Notes: a model not told the origin generated them from the sequence alone. DNA of 64,000 bases from Fen-1273 sp963837815 (GCA_963837815.1 CAWIOS010000013.1:558001-622000), one strand, 5' to 3'. Counted from the first letter of the stretch, positions 1 to 8,721 are shown. Numbers and translations are program-made.

Positions 1-775
1 TTTCCGCCGATGATCTGAAGTACGCCTGGTCGGTCTGATACCGGAGCTGCGTGTAGTCGGGAGCGCTCGTGCTGCTGGCGTCGGGGATGAGAAGCATGAT
101 GTTGTGGGCGAGCGCGTGCTCGTGCTTCAGGTAGTGGACGTCGTTTGTGCAGACGAGCTTGAGGCCGAGGTCCTTTGCCAGCCGGGGCGCTTTTTCACGT
201 ATCAACCTTTCTCGATCGATCCCGTGGTTCTGGATTTCGATGTAGAAATCCTCGCCGAAGATCTCCCTGTAAATCCGGGCCGCTTCGTACGCCTCTTCGT
301 CCCTTCCGGAGGCGAGATACGCGGAGACGACCCCCCCTGCGCACGCCGAGAGCGCAACAAGCCCTTCGCTGTGCTCCCGGAGGACGTCCGCGTCAAGACG
401 CGGCTTGTAGTAGAACCCCTCGAGGTGGGCAATCGTCGTCAGCTTGAGCAGATTCCTGTAGCCTGTCAGGTTCTTGGCAAGGAGCACGATGTGGTGATAG
501 CTCGCGCGCTTTCCCCCTGATTCCGTTTCCTGGCGTGACTTTTCGAAACGGCTCCCTTTCGTCACGATGTAGGCTTCGACGCCGATGATCGGCTTTATTC
601 CGGCTTTTGTGGCTTTCTTGTAGAATTCGACGGCCCCGAACAGGACGCCGTGATCCGTGAGCGCAACGGCCGGCATGCCGTCTTCGACGGCGGCATGGAC
701 CAGGTCCTCGATGCGGCATGCCGCGTCGAGAAGGCTGTAGTGAGAATGATTGTGAAGATGGACGAACTGTGGCAT
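1..775 (-). CDS. dnaE: DNA polymerase III alpha subunit, N-terminal part (partial)
   Basis: The first 258 codons of the replicative polymerase; the gene runs off the left edge of the window. The visible part is the PHP domain: it opens with the His-rich strand FVHLHNHSHYSLLDA, then has the DHG motif (LTDHGVLFGAVEFYKKA) and the VEAYIV and LLAKNLTGYRNLLKL segments typical of bacterial DnaE. The polymerase palm and fingers lie outside the window. The ATG at 775 is about 15 nt below the predicted transcription start of a good sigma70 promoter, so the leader is very short. The gene stands apart from the aldehyde dehydrogenase upstream. Confidence 0.93.
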   Translation of the reverse strand, partial: MPQFVHLHNHSHYSLLDAACRIEDLVHAAVEDGMPAVALTDHGVLFGAVEFYKKATKAGIKPIIGVEAYIVTKGSRFEKSRQETESGGKRASYHHIVLLAKNLTGYRNLLKLTTIAHLEGFYYKPRLDADVLREHSEGLVALSACAGGVVSAYLASGRDEEAYEAARIYREIFGEDFYIEIQNHGIDRERLIREKAPRLAKDLGLKLVCTNDVHYLKHEHALAHNIMLLIPDASSTSAPDYTQLRYQTDQAYFRSSAE

Positions 776-797
776 CGGAACTCACATGTGACGCGTC

Positions 798-826
798 ATT
801 CTAGAGAAGCCGCAAGGAAAAATCAA
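798..826 (-). promoter_or_regulatory. Sigma70-type promoter of dnaE
   Basis: On the minus strand, -35 TTGATT (821-826), a 17-bp spacer and -10 TAGAAT (798-803). The predicted start is near 791, about 15 nt before the dnaE ATG at 775. Confidence 0.65.
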
Positions 827-847
827 GAGCCGGAGGGGACGACTTTT

Positions 848-860
848 GAACAACTTGTTC
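848..860. promoter_or_regulatory. Perfect 13-bp palindrome upstream of dnaE promoter
   Basis: GAACAA-C-TTGTTC lies 22 bp upstream of the -35 box of the dnaE promoter. It could be an operator (GAAC-N5-GTTC). No function is shown. A second small hairpin (GCGGC-TTAAGC-GCCGC, 898-913) lies nearer the end of the aldehyde dehydrogenase gene. Confidence 0.3.
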
Positions 861-953
861 AGCGGGACGGTCGGGCAGCTCTCTGCTCTCTCATGACGCG
901 GCTTAAGCGCCGCGCGCAATCTCATCGTGTGCCGGGGATTATTGCGTCCCCGT

Positions 954-2375
954 TCACGAAAAATTGAGGGCAAGCAATTTCATTTCGGTCATTTCTTCAA
1001 TCGCGTAGCGGACCCCTTCTCTGCCTATCCCCGATTCCTTGACTCCGCCGTACGGCATGTGGTCGACCCTGAACGAGGACGCGTCATTGATGATCACACC
1101 GCCGACCTCCAGCTCCCGGTACGCATAGAAGATGTCAGAGGCGCTGTTTGTGAATATACCCGCCTGGAGGCCGTAGGCGGAGGTATTCACCCGTTCGATG
1201 GCATCCTTGAAATCCGAGAACCGGTCGATTGTGAGAACGGGCGCGAAGACTTCCTGGCAGCTTACCTTCATTTCAGGAGTCACGTCCGCGAGCACGGTTG
1301 GCTCCAGCACTGCTCCCGCCCTGCTCCCCCCGCAGAGGACCCGTGCTCCCCCTTCCGTCGCTTCCCGGATCCATGATTCGATCTTGCGCGCCGCCTGCTC
1401 GTCGATCATGGGGCCGACCACTGTCCGGGGGTTGGATGGATCACCCACGGAGATCGATTTCGCTAGCTTGACAATCTGATTTGTAAAGCCGTCCGCGATC
1501 GATTCGTGGACGAATACCCGCTGTACCGAGATGCATGACTGCCCCGCGTTCCCGAATGCTCCCTGCACTATGCTCTTGAGGGCTTGGTCGACGCTGGCAT
1601 CCGCGCACACGATCACACCCGCGTTGCCTCCGAGTTCAAGGACAACCTTCTTCCTCGTGCAGCGAGCCTTGATCCCCCAGCCCACCACGGGACTTCCTGT
1701 GAAGCTTATGAGCTTAACCCGTTTATCTGTAATCAGTTGCTCTATTTCGCTTCCCATGCAGGGTACGACGTTCACGGTCCCCGGAGGGAGGCCCGCCTGC
1801 ATGAAGAGCTCGGCAAACCGAAGCGCTGTCTGAGGGGCGTTTGACGAGGGCTTCAAGACGACCGAATTCCCGGCGGCGATTGCCGGTCCGAGCTTGTGCG
1901 CCACGAGGTTCAGCGGGTAGTTGAACGGGGTGATCGCCCCCACAACGCCGAGAGGAAAACGCCGGATGATGGCAGCTCGGTTGCCTGAACCCGGAACCAC
2001 GTCGAGCGGGAGCACGTGCCCCTCCATCCTCCGCGCTTCCTCCGCCGAAGTCGCAATCGTGAACACGGCCCGGTCGGCCTCGGCCCGGGAAAATGAAATC
2101 GGCTTCCCTGTTTCCGCCGTGATCAACTTCGCGAAGTCTTCCTTCTTTTCCGCGAGAAGGCGGGAAACCGTATCGAGAGCACGGCCGCGTTCATACGGCG
2201 TGAGATTCTTCGTCAGGTGGAATGCCGCTTCCGCACACCGTATGGCATCATCGATGTCGCGCGAGGTTGCCTGGTACACTTCACCGATCGCCTTGTTTTC
2301 AAACGGGTTGAATACCTGTCTTTTGAGGCTGGTCTGCCGCCACTCCCCGTTGACGAGCAGCTTCATGGCTTCCAT
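954..2375 (-). CDS. NAD(P)-dependent aldehyde dehydrogenase
   Basis: A 473-residue soluble ALDH-superfamily enzyme that oxidises an aldehyde to the acid. Visible landmarks are the TPFNYPLNLVAHK oxyanion/nucleotide region (about residues 149-161), VVLKPSSNAP, the general base Glu near 247 in LELGGNAG, and the catalytic Cys near 281 in GQSCIS, followed by the C-terminal YGGVKESGIGREG motif. It resembles the lactaldehyde/succinate-semialdehyde and non-phosphorylating glyceraldehyde-3-phosphate branch, but the substrate cannot be read from sequence. The start is 11 bp after proS on the same strand, so the two are probably co-transcribed. An in-frame ATG three codons later is an alternative start. 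Confidence 0.9.
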   Translation of the reverse strand: MEAMKLLVNGEWRQTSLKRQVFNPFENKAIGEVYQATSRDIDDAIRCAEAAFHLTKNLTPYERGRALDTVSRLLAEKKEDFAKLITAETGKPISFSRAEADRAVFTIATSAEEARRMEGHVLPLDVVPGSGNRAAIIRRFPLGVVGAITPFNYPLNLVAHKLGPAIAAGNSVVLKPSSNAPQTALRFAELFMQAGLPPGTVNVVPCMGSEIEQLITDKRVKLISFTGSPVVGWGIKARCTRKKVVLELGGNAGVIVCADASVDQALKSIVQGAFGNAGQSCISVQRVFVHESIADGFTNQIVKLAKSISVGDPSNPRTVVGPMIDEQAARKIESWIREATEGGARVLCGGSRAGAVLEPTVLADVTPEMKVSCQEVFAPVLTIDRFSDFKDAIERVNTSAYGLQAGIFTNSASDIFYAYRELEVGGVIINDASSFRVDHMPYGGVKESGIGREGVRYAIEEMTEMKLLALNFS

Positions 2376-2386
2376 GACTGGTCCTT

Positions 2387-4078
2387 TCAGGAAAGCATCT
2401 TCCGTATCGTTTGCACGAGATCCTCCTTCTGCACAAGCGTCCGTGTTCCGGTCTTTCTGTCCTTGATCTCGATCTTCCCTGCGGCAAGGTTCTTTTCCCC
2501 GACGATCACCTGGTAGGGCATCCCCATGAGGTCGGCATCCTTGAATTTGAATCCCGGGCTTGTCTCTTTTCTGTCGTCGTAGAGAACGTCCACCCCGTTC
2601 CGACCGAGTTCACTGTAAAGCGCTTCAGCCGCTTCCGTTACCTGGAGGCTCCGTGCGCTCACAGCGATGAGGTGTACGTCAAAGGGGGCGATCGCCCTGT
2701 CCCATACGATCCCGTTGTCGTCATGATTCTGTTCTATGTGACAGGCGATGATCCTCTCGATCCCGATGCCGTAGCTTCCCATGATCACGGGAGATTCTTT
2801 CCCGTTTTCATCCAGGAACATCGCCCCCAGTGCGTCGGAGTATTTCGTCCCGAGTTTGAATATGTGCCCCAGCTCGATTCCCCGAACGATCCTCAGTCTC
2901 CCGCCGCCGTTGGGTGACGGTTCCCCCTCCTCCACGGTGCGGAGGTCATGGTAGCCGCCGACGACGCAGTCCCTCTCCAGGTCGATGTTGCGGAGGTGAA
3001 AGTCGTTCCTGTTCGACCCGCTGATGAGCCCGTTGGCTCCCTTCAGACGGTTGTCGGCGAGTATCGTGAATCCCCTGAGGCCGACGGGACCGATGGACCC
3101 ACCGTCGGCCCCCGTGAGTTCCCGCAGCTTCTCCGCTTCAAGGGGACGGACGTCCGAGCCGAGGACAGCCATCAGCTTTGATTCGTTGAGCAAGTCATTT
3201 CCCATCATGAGGACGAGGACCGGAGCATCCCCGGCGCGGTACACGACGGATTTCGCCAGGAACCGGGTCTCCACGTTCAGAAACGCCGACAGCGCGTCGA
3301 TTGTCTTGACTCCCGGCGTGTGGACTTCCTCCATGGAAGGCTCGCCGGGGACGCGGCCGGCCGGGGGAACGACGGAGGTCGCGACTTCCAGATTCGCCGC
3401 GTAGGAGCCGTCTTCCGAGAGGGCAATAACGTCTTCTCCCGACGGTGACTCCATCATGAATTCCTGCGACCCCGTCCCTCCCATGGCCCCGCTCGAAGCG
3501 CCAACAATGAAAAACCGGATACCGCACCGCGAGAAAATCCGGCTGTACGCATCTGCGTGCAAATCGTACGCCCTGTCAAGGCCTTCCCGGGAACGATCGA
3601 GGCTGTAACTGTCCTTCATGAGGAACTGCCGCCCGCGAAGGACGCCGGACCGCGGGCGTGGTTCGTTCCGGAACTTTGTCTGTATCTGGTACCATATCTG
3701 CGGCATCTCTTTGTAGGAAGAGATATGATTCCTTGCAAGCCAGCAGACGACCTCCTCGTGGGTCGGCGCGAGCACAAGCGGCCGGTTTTTCAGGTGAAAG
3801 AGAGTGTCACCGAATGCCTTGACGCGGCCGGTCTGTTCCCAGAGCTCGACCGGACTGAGGGCGGGAAGGAGAAATTCCTGTCCCCCGATTGCATCCATCT
3901 CTTCCCGGACGATGCGCATAACCCTGGCCATGACTTTCTGCGCCAGAGGGAGATAGACGTAGACGCCGGCCGCCAGCGCGCGTACCATCCCCGCGCGGAT
4001 CATAAGCTGGTGGCTTGGGATGGTGGCATCAGCCGGAATTTCTTTTACGGTGGGGATGAAACCCTGACTCAGGCGCAT
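2387..4078 (-). CDS. proS: Prolyl-tRNA synthetase, bacterial type
   Basis: Charges tRNA-Pro with proline. At 563 residues it has the usual length of the bacterial form with an insertion editing domain. The N-terminus MRLSQGFIPTVKEIPADA fits the family and fixes the start. Class II motifs are seen as GVYVYLPLAQKVM (motif 1), TKFRNEPRPRSGVLRGRQF (motif 2) and GSYGIGIERIIACHIEQNHD (motif 3). The editing insertion occupies roughly residues 220-400. The C-terminal anticodon-binding domain contains DVLYDDRKETSPGFKFKDADL. The ArsR-type regulator lies 91 bp upstream on the same strand. Confidence 0.97.
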   Translation of the reverse strand: MRLSQGFIPTVKEIPADATIPSHQLMIRAGMVRALAAGVYVYLPLAQKVMARVMRIVREEMDAIGGQEFLLPALSPVELWEQTGRVKAFGDTLFHLKNRPLVLAPTHEEVVCWLARNHISSYKEMPQIWYQIQTKFRNEPRPRSGVLRGRQFLMKDSYSLDRSREGLDRAYDLHADAYSRIFSRCGIRFFIVGASSGAMGGTGSQEFMMESPSGEDVIALSEDGSYAANLEVATSVVPPAGRVPGEPSMEEVHTPGVKTIDALSAFLNVETRFLAKSVVYRAGDAPVLVLMMGNDLLNESKLMAVLGSDVRPLEAEKLRELTGADGGSIGPVGLRGFTILADNRLKGANGLISGSNRNDFHLRNIDLERDCVVGGYHDLRTVEEGEPSPNGGGRLRIVRGIELGHIFKLGTKYSDALGAMFLDENGKESPVIMGSYGIGIERIIACHIEQNHDDNGIVWDRAIAPFDVHLIAVSARSLQVTEAAEALYSELGRNGVDVLYDDRKETSPGFKFKDADLMGMPYQVIVGEKNLAAGKIEIKDRKTGTRTLVQKEDLVQTIRKMLS

Positions 4079-4169
4079 GAAGAGTGGTATTCTGTGGGCG
4101 TGGAGAACCGGGAATATATCAAGATACGGAATCCCGCAGAGAGAATCCAGACGGGCGGCGCCCGCCGGC

Positions 4170-4790
4170 CTACTCCTGCGGGGAAGCCGGCTCCTGCTTC
4201 CGTCCGGAGAGCGGCCCTTCGTTCGGCTGCACGCGCCAGTACATCCCTCCTCCTCCTTCTCTCGCCATGAAGCCGTGTTCCACGAGCGAGCGGCGGAGGG
4301 TCGCCGTATCGCTGCTGTACCGTGCTAGTATCTGGTTCACGCGCTTCTCGGTGTACCGTATCCCAGGCTCGAACTCCCCCAGGATGTGCCTCAGGATGAC
4401 AAGAAACTTCTTCTCCTGGACGGGGAACGCTTTGATGCGGCCGCTTGCGTCGGAGAATGTCGAGAGGACTTTCCTGTCGTAGGCGTCAACGTCCATGCCG
4501 AGCGCAAGCCCCGGCAGCGCTTCTTCGTGGAGTATCTTCTTTGCCATCGCCGCAAGCGCCCCTGTATGAAGCGCGTAGATGCTGTAATAGCCCTCGGCGC
4601 GGGCGGAGACAAGACCCGCGTCGCCCAGCTTCGAAAGATGGTGGGAGACCGTCGATTCACCGATGCGAAGCGTCGTCGCGAGCTGTTCCACGGATTGCGG
4701 CTTCTGCGCAAGAAGCCCGATGATCCGGAGACGGTTCGGCTCGGCGAGCGCCTTGAAGAAGGTGACGAGTTCGTCGACCTGGTTTTGCAT
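4170..4790 (-). CDS. ArsR-type HTH regulator with C-terminal DUF2087 domain
   Basis: A 206-residue transcription factor. Residues 1-90 form an ArsR/SmtB-like winged helix (FKALAEPNRLRIIGLL, then SVEQLATTLRIGESTVSHHL as recognition unit, then the wing AEGYYSIY). Residues about 120-190 match DUF2087 (KKFLVILRHILGEFE, EKRVNQILARY, LVEHGFM). No Cys metal-binding pair is visible, so a metal sensor is unlikely. The ATG has a strong GGAGGAGG Shine-Dalgarno. It is divergent from the mla operon, and its promoter overlaps inverted repeats that are good candidates for its own operator. The ligand is unknown. Confidence 0.88.
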   Translation of the reverse strand: MQNQVDELVTFFKALAEPNRLRIIGLLAQKPQSVEQLATTLRIGESTVSHHLSKLGDAGLVSARAEGYYSIYALHTGALAAMAKKILHEEALPGLALGMDVDAYDRKVLSTFSDASGRIKAFPVQEKKFLVILRHILGEFEPGIRYTEKRVNQILARYSSDTATLRRSLVEHGFMAREGGGGMYWRVQPNEGPLSGRKQEPASPQE

Positions 4791-4819
4791 GATTCCTCCT
4801 CCATAGAACTACTTTTATG

Positions 4820-4848
4820 AATATAGAATTAAATTGGCGCAGATGCAA
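4820..4848 (-). promoter_or_regulatory. Promoter of the ArsR/DUF2087 regulator
   Basis: Minus strand -35 TTGCAT (4843-4848), 17-bp spacer, -10 TATATT (4820-4825), about 30 nt before the ATG at 4790. The -35 box overlaps the left arm of the adjacent inverted repeat. Confidence 0.65.
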
Positions 4849-4899
4849 CCCCCCCCGCCGGTTGCTTCTCGACGGCGTATTGCATTCATTTACATGCAA
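4845..4899. promoter_or_regulatory. Two inverted repeats between divergent regulator and mla operon (candidate operators)
   Basis: GCAACC-N9-GGTTGC (4845-4865) and TTGCAT-N8-ATGCAA (4880-4899) share the half-site TGCAA/TTGCA, giving four half-sites in 55 bp. The first overlaps the regulator's -35 box and contains a run of eight C. The layout suggests autoregulation and control of mla, which is inference. Confidence 0.5.
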
Positions 4900-4947
4900 C
4901 CGACGGTCATGCACGCAGTATCATAATCCGTTTCCAGCCCTCTCCCG

Positions 4948-5760
4948 ATGGATGTCGCCGCTCCTGCTGCCCGCACCCCGCAATCGCGCGGCCCCCTGGT
5001 CTTCGAGCTTGTCGGTCGCGTCACGGTTTCGTTCCTTGAGCACCTTGGGATGTACTTCGGGCTCATCTGGTGGATGATCCGCAACATCCGGAACGCCCGG
5101 GAGTCCAGCACGAACTTCTTCAGCCAGATGGTGCAGATCGGCAACGACTCGATTCCGATCGTCATCTTCGTGTCCACGTTCGTGGGGATGGTGACGGCTG
5201 TGCAGTCCGCTTACCAGCTCTATTCCTGGATCCCCCGCTCCGTCGTCGGCGGGCTCGTCATCAAGTCGGTCCTCCTGGAGCTCACCCCGCTTCTGACCGC
5301 CCTCGTCCTTGCCGGGAAAGTCGGTGCCACGATCACGGCGGAAATCGGGTCGATGCGCGTCACGGAGCAGGTCGATGCCCTGGAAGCAATGGGGTTTGAC
5401 TCCGTGTCGTTCCTCATCACCCCCCGGATCCTCGCCGGGATCGTCATGTTTCCCGTCCTCGTCGTCTTCGGGGACCTCCTTGCCGTCCTCGGAGGACTTT
5501 TTGGCGCGGTCATCGTCGCGCATATTCCCGCCGGCGCATTCATTGCAGGGATGAAGTCCTCCTTCCTCACGCGCGATGCCGTCTTCGGCCTGACAAAAGC
5601 GACGATATTCGGGTACACGATCACGTCGATCGCATCGTACCAGGGGTATTACGTCGTCGGCGGATCAGCGGGGGTCGGCAAGGCCACGATGGCGACCGTC
5701 GTCTACACGTGTCTTGCCGTTGTCATCCTGGATTTCATACTTGCCTCGACCCTCCTCTGA
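4948..5760 (+). CDS. mlaE: MlaE-family ABC transporter permease
   Basis: Inner-membrane permease of an MCE-type lipid transporter, expected to move phospholipids between the inner membrane and the MCE ring. The 270-residue protein starts with a short polar N-terminus, then an interfacial helix (LEHLGMYFGLIWWMIRNI) and five or so membrane segments. It carries the family-typical stretches FVSTFVGMVTAVQSAYQL, LELTPLLTALVLAGKVGATI and GSMRVTEQVDALEAMGFD. It is the first gene of a three-gene operon; the ATPase start codon directly follows its stop. Confidence 0.93.
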   Translation: MDVAAPAARTPQSRGPLVFELVGRVTVSFLEHLGMYFGLIWWMIRNIRNARESSTNFFSQMVQIGNDSIPIVIFVSTFVGMVTAVQSAYQLYSWIPRSVVGGLVIKSVLLELTPLLTALVLAGKVGATITAEIGSMRVTEQVDALEAMGFDSVSFLITPRILAGIVMFPVLVVFGDLLAVLGGLFGAVIVAHIPAGAFIAGMKSSFLTRDAVFGLTKATIFGYTITSIASYQGYYVVGGSAGVGKATMATVVYTCLAVVILDFILASTLL

Positions 5761-6525
5761 ATGATCACCATACGGGACATCCGGAAAAGCTTTGACGGGC
5801 GGCTCATACTCCGGGGAGTGAACATCGACGTTCGTGACAGGGAAACGCTCGTCGTGCTCGGTCGGAGCGGGGGCGGAAAAAGCGTCATGCTGAAGATGAT
5901 CGTCGGGCTCCTCAAACCGGATTCGGGATCGATCAACGTGGACGGGAACGACGTGCTGTCGATGACGTATCCGAAGCTTCGTGAACTCCGGTTCAAGTTC
6001 GGGTTTCTCTTCCAGGGGGCGGCGCTCTTCGACTCCCTGACCGTGGGGGAGAACGTTGCGCTCGCCCTCCGCAGGGGGAGGGCGAAGGACGAGCTCGAGC
6101 TGACGGAAAGCGAAATCGCCGAGCGGGTGGCGTTCGCGCTCGAGGTGGTCGGGCTGAAGAACACCGGGGCGGTGATGCCGTCAAATCTGAGCGGGGGGAT
6201 GAAGAAACGGGTAGGTCTAGCCAGAGCCATCGTCCCGAGGCCCCGGTACATGCTCTACGATGAGCCAACAACGGGTCTCGACATGGAAACCGCGGATGAG
6301 ATCAACGTTCTCATCAACGACCTTCGTACAAAACTCGGCGTGACCTCCATCGTTGTCACCCACGACATCCACAGCGCGTTCGTCGTCGGCGACAGGTTTG
6401 CGATCCTCAACGACGGGAGGACGCTCATGACCGGGACCCGCGCAGAAATCGAAAACAGCACGGACGAGGACGTCCGGAAGTATATAAGCAGTTCCCTCTC
6501 AACTTCAAGGACTCGACTTACATGA
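5761..6525 (+). CDS. mlaF: MlaF-family ABC transporter ATPase
   Basis: Cytoplasmic ATPase of the MCE lipid transporter, 254 residues. Walker A is GRSGGGKSV (about residues 35-43), the signature is LSGGMKKRVGLARAIV, Walker B is YMLYDEPTTGLD, and the H-loop is VTHDIHSAF. The ATG follows the permease stop with no gap, and its own stop overlaps the next start by 4 bp (ATGA), so the three subunits are probably translated in coupled fashion. Confidence 0.95.
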   Translation: MITIRDIRKSFDGRLILRGVNIDVRDRETLVVLGRSGGGKSVMLKMIVGLLKPDSGSINVDGNDVLSMTYPKLRELRFKFGFLFQGAALFDSLTVGENVALALRRGRAKDELELTESEIAERVAFALEVVGLKNTGAVMPSNLSGGMKKRVGLARAIVPRPRYMLYDEPTTGLDMETADEINVLINDLRTKLGVTSIVVTHDIHSAFVVGDRFAILNDGRTLMTGTRAEIENSTDEDVRKYISSSLSTSRTRLT

Positions 6526-7433
6526 AATGGAGCAACGAAGCCCGGATCGGCCTCGGTGTGCTGGCGGCCGCACTCATTTTCATCGTCGGCGTGGTCTACC
6601 TCCGGGGGATCGACCTTCGCTCCAAGCAGTACGCGCTGAACGTGTTTTACCGCAACGTCAACGGGTTGAAGGAGGGCGACGTGGTGACCGTGGCGGGGCT
6701 ATCGATAGGCCATGTGGGATCCATGGCGATGATCGGGCGGAGGATCGGGGTGAGCCTGGAAATACAGACGAAAGTGCACCTGCCGAGGGATTCCAAGGCG
6801 ATTCTGAAGAGCGAGACGATCATGGGGGGGAAATTCATCGAGATCGCACCGGGGTCCGATCCGGCCATGCTCGCCAACGGGGACACGCTTGCGGGCCTCT
6901 ACGAGGCGGACCTCTCCGAGCTCACTGCAACACTCTCCCCCATTACCTCGAACGTGCTCGGCATTCTCGAGAACGTGAATTCGACGTTTGACGAACCGAC
7001 CCGGAAGCGGATTCAGAAGATCGTCTTCGACCTCCAGCGCTCTTCGACGACGCTTGACGAAGTCATCCGCGGCGGGGGGAAGAGCGCCGATACGACGTTC
7101 GCGCAGATCACGGCGTTCTCACGCGACCTTGCCCGCTTTTCCCGAACGCTCGATACGATCGCAGTCGCCGAACGGTGGAACATCGATACGAGCGTCACGT
7201 CGTTTGCCCGGTGGTCGCGAAACATGGAACGGGTTTCCGTCAAGCTCGAAACGACGACGGAATCGCTCAACGCGGTCCTGGCGAGGATCGAGAACGGACA
7301 GGGAACGCTCGGAAAACTCGTTCAGGATGACCGGCTGTACAATCACATGGACTCGCTCTCGATGAACCTGAATCTTCTGGTGAAAGACCTCAGGGAAAAT
7401 CCGGGGCGGTACGTCAAACTGAGCCTGTTCTAG
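6522..7433 (+). CDS. mlaD: MCE/MlaD-family lipid-binding protein
   Basis: Periplasmic substrate-binding part of the lipid transporter. It has one N-terminal membrane anchor (IGLGVLAAALIFIVGVVYL), then one MCE domain (about residues 35-120, with VNGLKEGDVVTVAGLSIGHV and IMGGKFIEIAPGS). A long helical C-terminal half follows (about 125-303) and probably forms a coiled tube or needle. At 303 residues it is longer than E. coli MlaD (183), as in MCE proteins with an extended helical tail. No mlaC or mlaB homologue follows; the next gene is convergent. Confidence 0.92.
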   Translation: MKWSNEARIGLGVLAAALIFIVGVVYLRGIDLRSKQYALNVFYRNVNGLKEGDVVTVAGLSIGHVGSMAMIGRRIGVSLEIQTKVHLPRDSKAILKSETIMGGKFIEIAPGSDPAMLANGDTLAGLYEADLSELTATLSPITSNVLGILENVNSTFDEPTRKRIQKIVFDLQRSSTTLDEVIRGGGKSADTTFAQITAFSRDLARFSRTLDTIAVAERWNIDTSVTSFARWSRNMERVSVKLETTTESLNAVLARIENGQGTLGKLVQDDRLYNHMDSLSMNLNLLVKDLRENPGRYVKLSLF

Positions 7434-7471
7434 AAAGTTGCTCAATGCGAGGCATTCCAGAACGGAAGCGG

Positions 7472-7497
7472 GACTTCCTGGCCGGCCGGTGGAAGTC
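7472..7497. terminator. Hairpin between convergent mlaD and DedA genes
   Basis: GACTTCC (7472-7478) pairs with GGAAGTC (7491-7497) around a GC-rich loop. There is no clear U-tract, so a terminator role is tentative. It is the only strong structure in the 90-bp convergent gap. Confidence 0.4.
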
Positions 7498-7523
7498 ACA
7501 GGCTTCCCCTGAGAGCCGTGATT

Positions 7524-8129
7524 TCAGCATCTCCTCGCCCTCTTCCTCCAGACACGGCTCACCCAGTAGCCCATCGCCCCTGCAATCGCCGCTCCAAGTA
7601 TCCAGAACGCGATCGTCGTCATCGCCTCCGGAAACGCCTGCCAGCTGTTCCCGAGGTAATACCCGGCGCAGATGAACAGGCCGGTCCAGAAGAGCGCACC
7701 GGAATATGCGAAGAGCGCGAATGTCCGGTATTCGAGACCGGAACTCCCCGCCACGACTGCAATCACGTGCCGGATCCCCGGGATAAAATACCCTATCGTC
7801 AGTGTCCAGTGCCCCCACCGGCTGAACCACAGATGGACCCGGTCCACGGCCTCCTGCCGGATATGTAATCTCCCCCCAAACCGGTGTATAAACCTCGCCC
7901 CCCCCACTCTCCCGATGATGTAGCTGATTGTTATTCCGCTCATTGTCCCCAAAAATGCACATATGAAGCCCGGTACAAAGTGAAGAGTCCCTGAAAATAT
8001 CAGATATCCCGTCAGTGTAAGGAGTGTTTCATCCGGGACCGGAAGGCCCACAATACCCAGCATGAGAAGGACGAATATGGCTGCGTAGCCATATGTGGAT
8101 ATCCAGACCATGAATTCCTGTAGCGGCAT
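7524..8129 (-). CDS. DedA-family membrane protein
   Basis: A 201-residue integral membrane protein of the DedA/SNARE-associated (VTT) family, several members of which act in envelope lipid recycling. Seen are LGIVGLPVPDETLLTLTGYL near the N-terminus, the GxxxG-type SYIIGRVGGARFIHRFG segment, and the family motif GHWTLTIGYFIPGIRHVIAVVAGSSGL with its conserved Arg and Gly residues. About five hydrophobic segments are present. It is convergent with mlaD and divergent from the DksA-like gene. Confidence 0.9.
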   Translation of the reverse strand: MPLQEFMVWISTYGYAAIFVLLMLGIVGLPVPDETLLTLTGYLIFSGTLHFVPGFICAFLGTMSGITISYIIGRVGGARFIHRFGGRLHIRQEAVDRVHLWFSRWGHWTLTIGYFIPGIRHVIAVVAGSSGLEYRTFALFAYSGALFWTGLFICAGYYLGNSWQAFPEAMTTIAFWILGAAIAGAMGYWVSRVWRKRARRC

Positions 8130-8175
8130 CGGGAACTTTTGTCCCTATTTATTTGTATTTATTCGCAAATTTCTG

Positions 8176-8204
8176 TTGACAATATCCTCGGAAATCGATA
8201 GTAT
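8176..8204 (+). promoter_or_regulatory. Sigma70 promoter of the DksA-like gene
   Basis: Plus strand -35 TTGACA (8176-8181, consensus), 17-bp spacer, -10 TAGTAT (8199-8204). The predicted start near 8211 gives a leader of about 78 nt to the ATG at 8289. Confidence 0.75.
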
Positions 8205-8288
8205 GCCCAAAGCGGCCAGCGTGATTCGACTGTAGAGCTGGCCAGACTGGATGGAATCCTGTAGTTCTTCAGCACCGGGGGAACAAAA

Positions 8289-8645
8289 ATGGCACCCACC
8301 AAAACCGCGCTTCGCCGCGTAATCCTCTCCAATCTCTTTGACCACCTCAAACTCAATTACGATTTCGAGCGCCCCGCCGAAACGTTTTTGACAGGCCAGA
8401 TTTCCGACCGGGAAATTGACATCCTTCTCTCGTACAAAAGCGACCACAGGCTCGGAGAACTCAGAGAGGCCCTCGCGAGAATCGAAAGCGGAACATACGG
8501 AACATGCATCGGGTGCAAGCAGCCGTTGAGCCGCGCCGACCTGCAGCAGGACCCGGCCAGGAGAATCTGCAGTGCATGCGAGCATTCATTCAACATGAGA
8601 TCCCCCGTAATGCACGCACCTGTTTTCTCGGGCGGATCGCGCTAG
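8289..8645 (+). CDS. TraR/DksA-family C4 zinc-finger protein
   Basis: A 118-residue protein with a helical N-terminal part and a C4 zinc finger: Cys73 and Cys76 (TCIGC) and Cys94 and Cys97 (RICSAC). The stretch ALARIESGTYGTCIGCKQPL is typical of the DksA/TraR family, whose members bind RNA polymerase through the secondary channel. The acidic DxxDxA tip motif of true DksA is not visible, so this may be one of the many DksA-like proteins without the classical activity. It stands alone with its own promoter and a hairpin downstream. Confidence 0.87.
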   Translation: MAPTKTALRRVILSNLFDHLKLNYDFERPAETFLTGQISDREIDILLSYKSDHRLGELREALARIESGTYGTCIGCKQPLSRADLQQDPARRICSACEHSFNMRSPVMHAPVFSGGSR

Positions 8646-8721
8646 AGGCGACTGTCATCCGGCCCCGATCGTGCAGCCGGTCTCCACTTTTCCCCGTCCC
8701 TCGAGGCGAAGCACTACAGGA

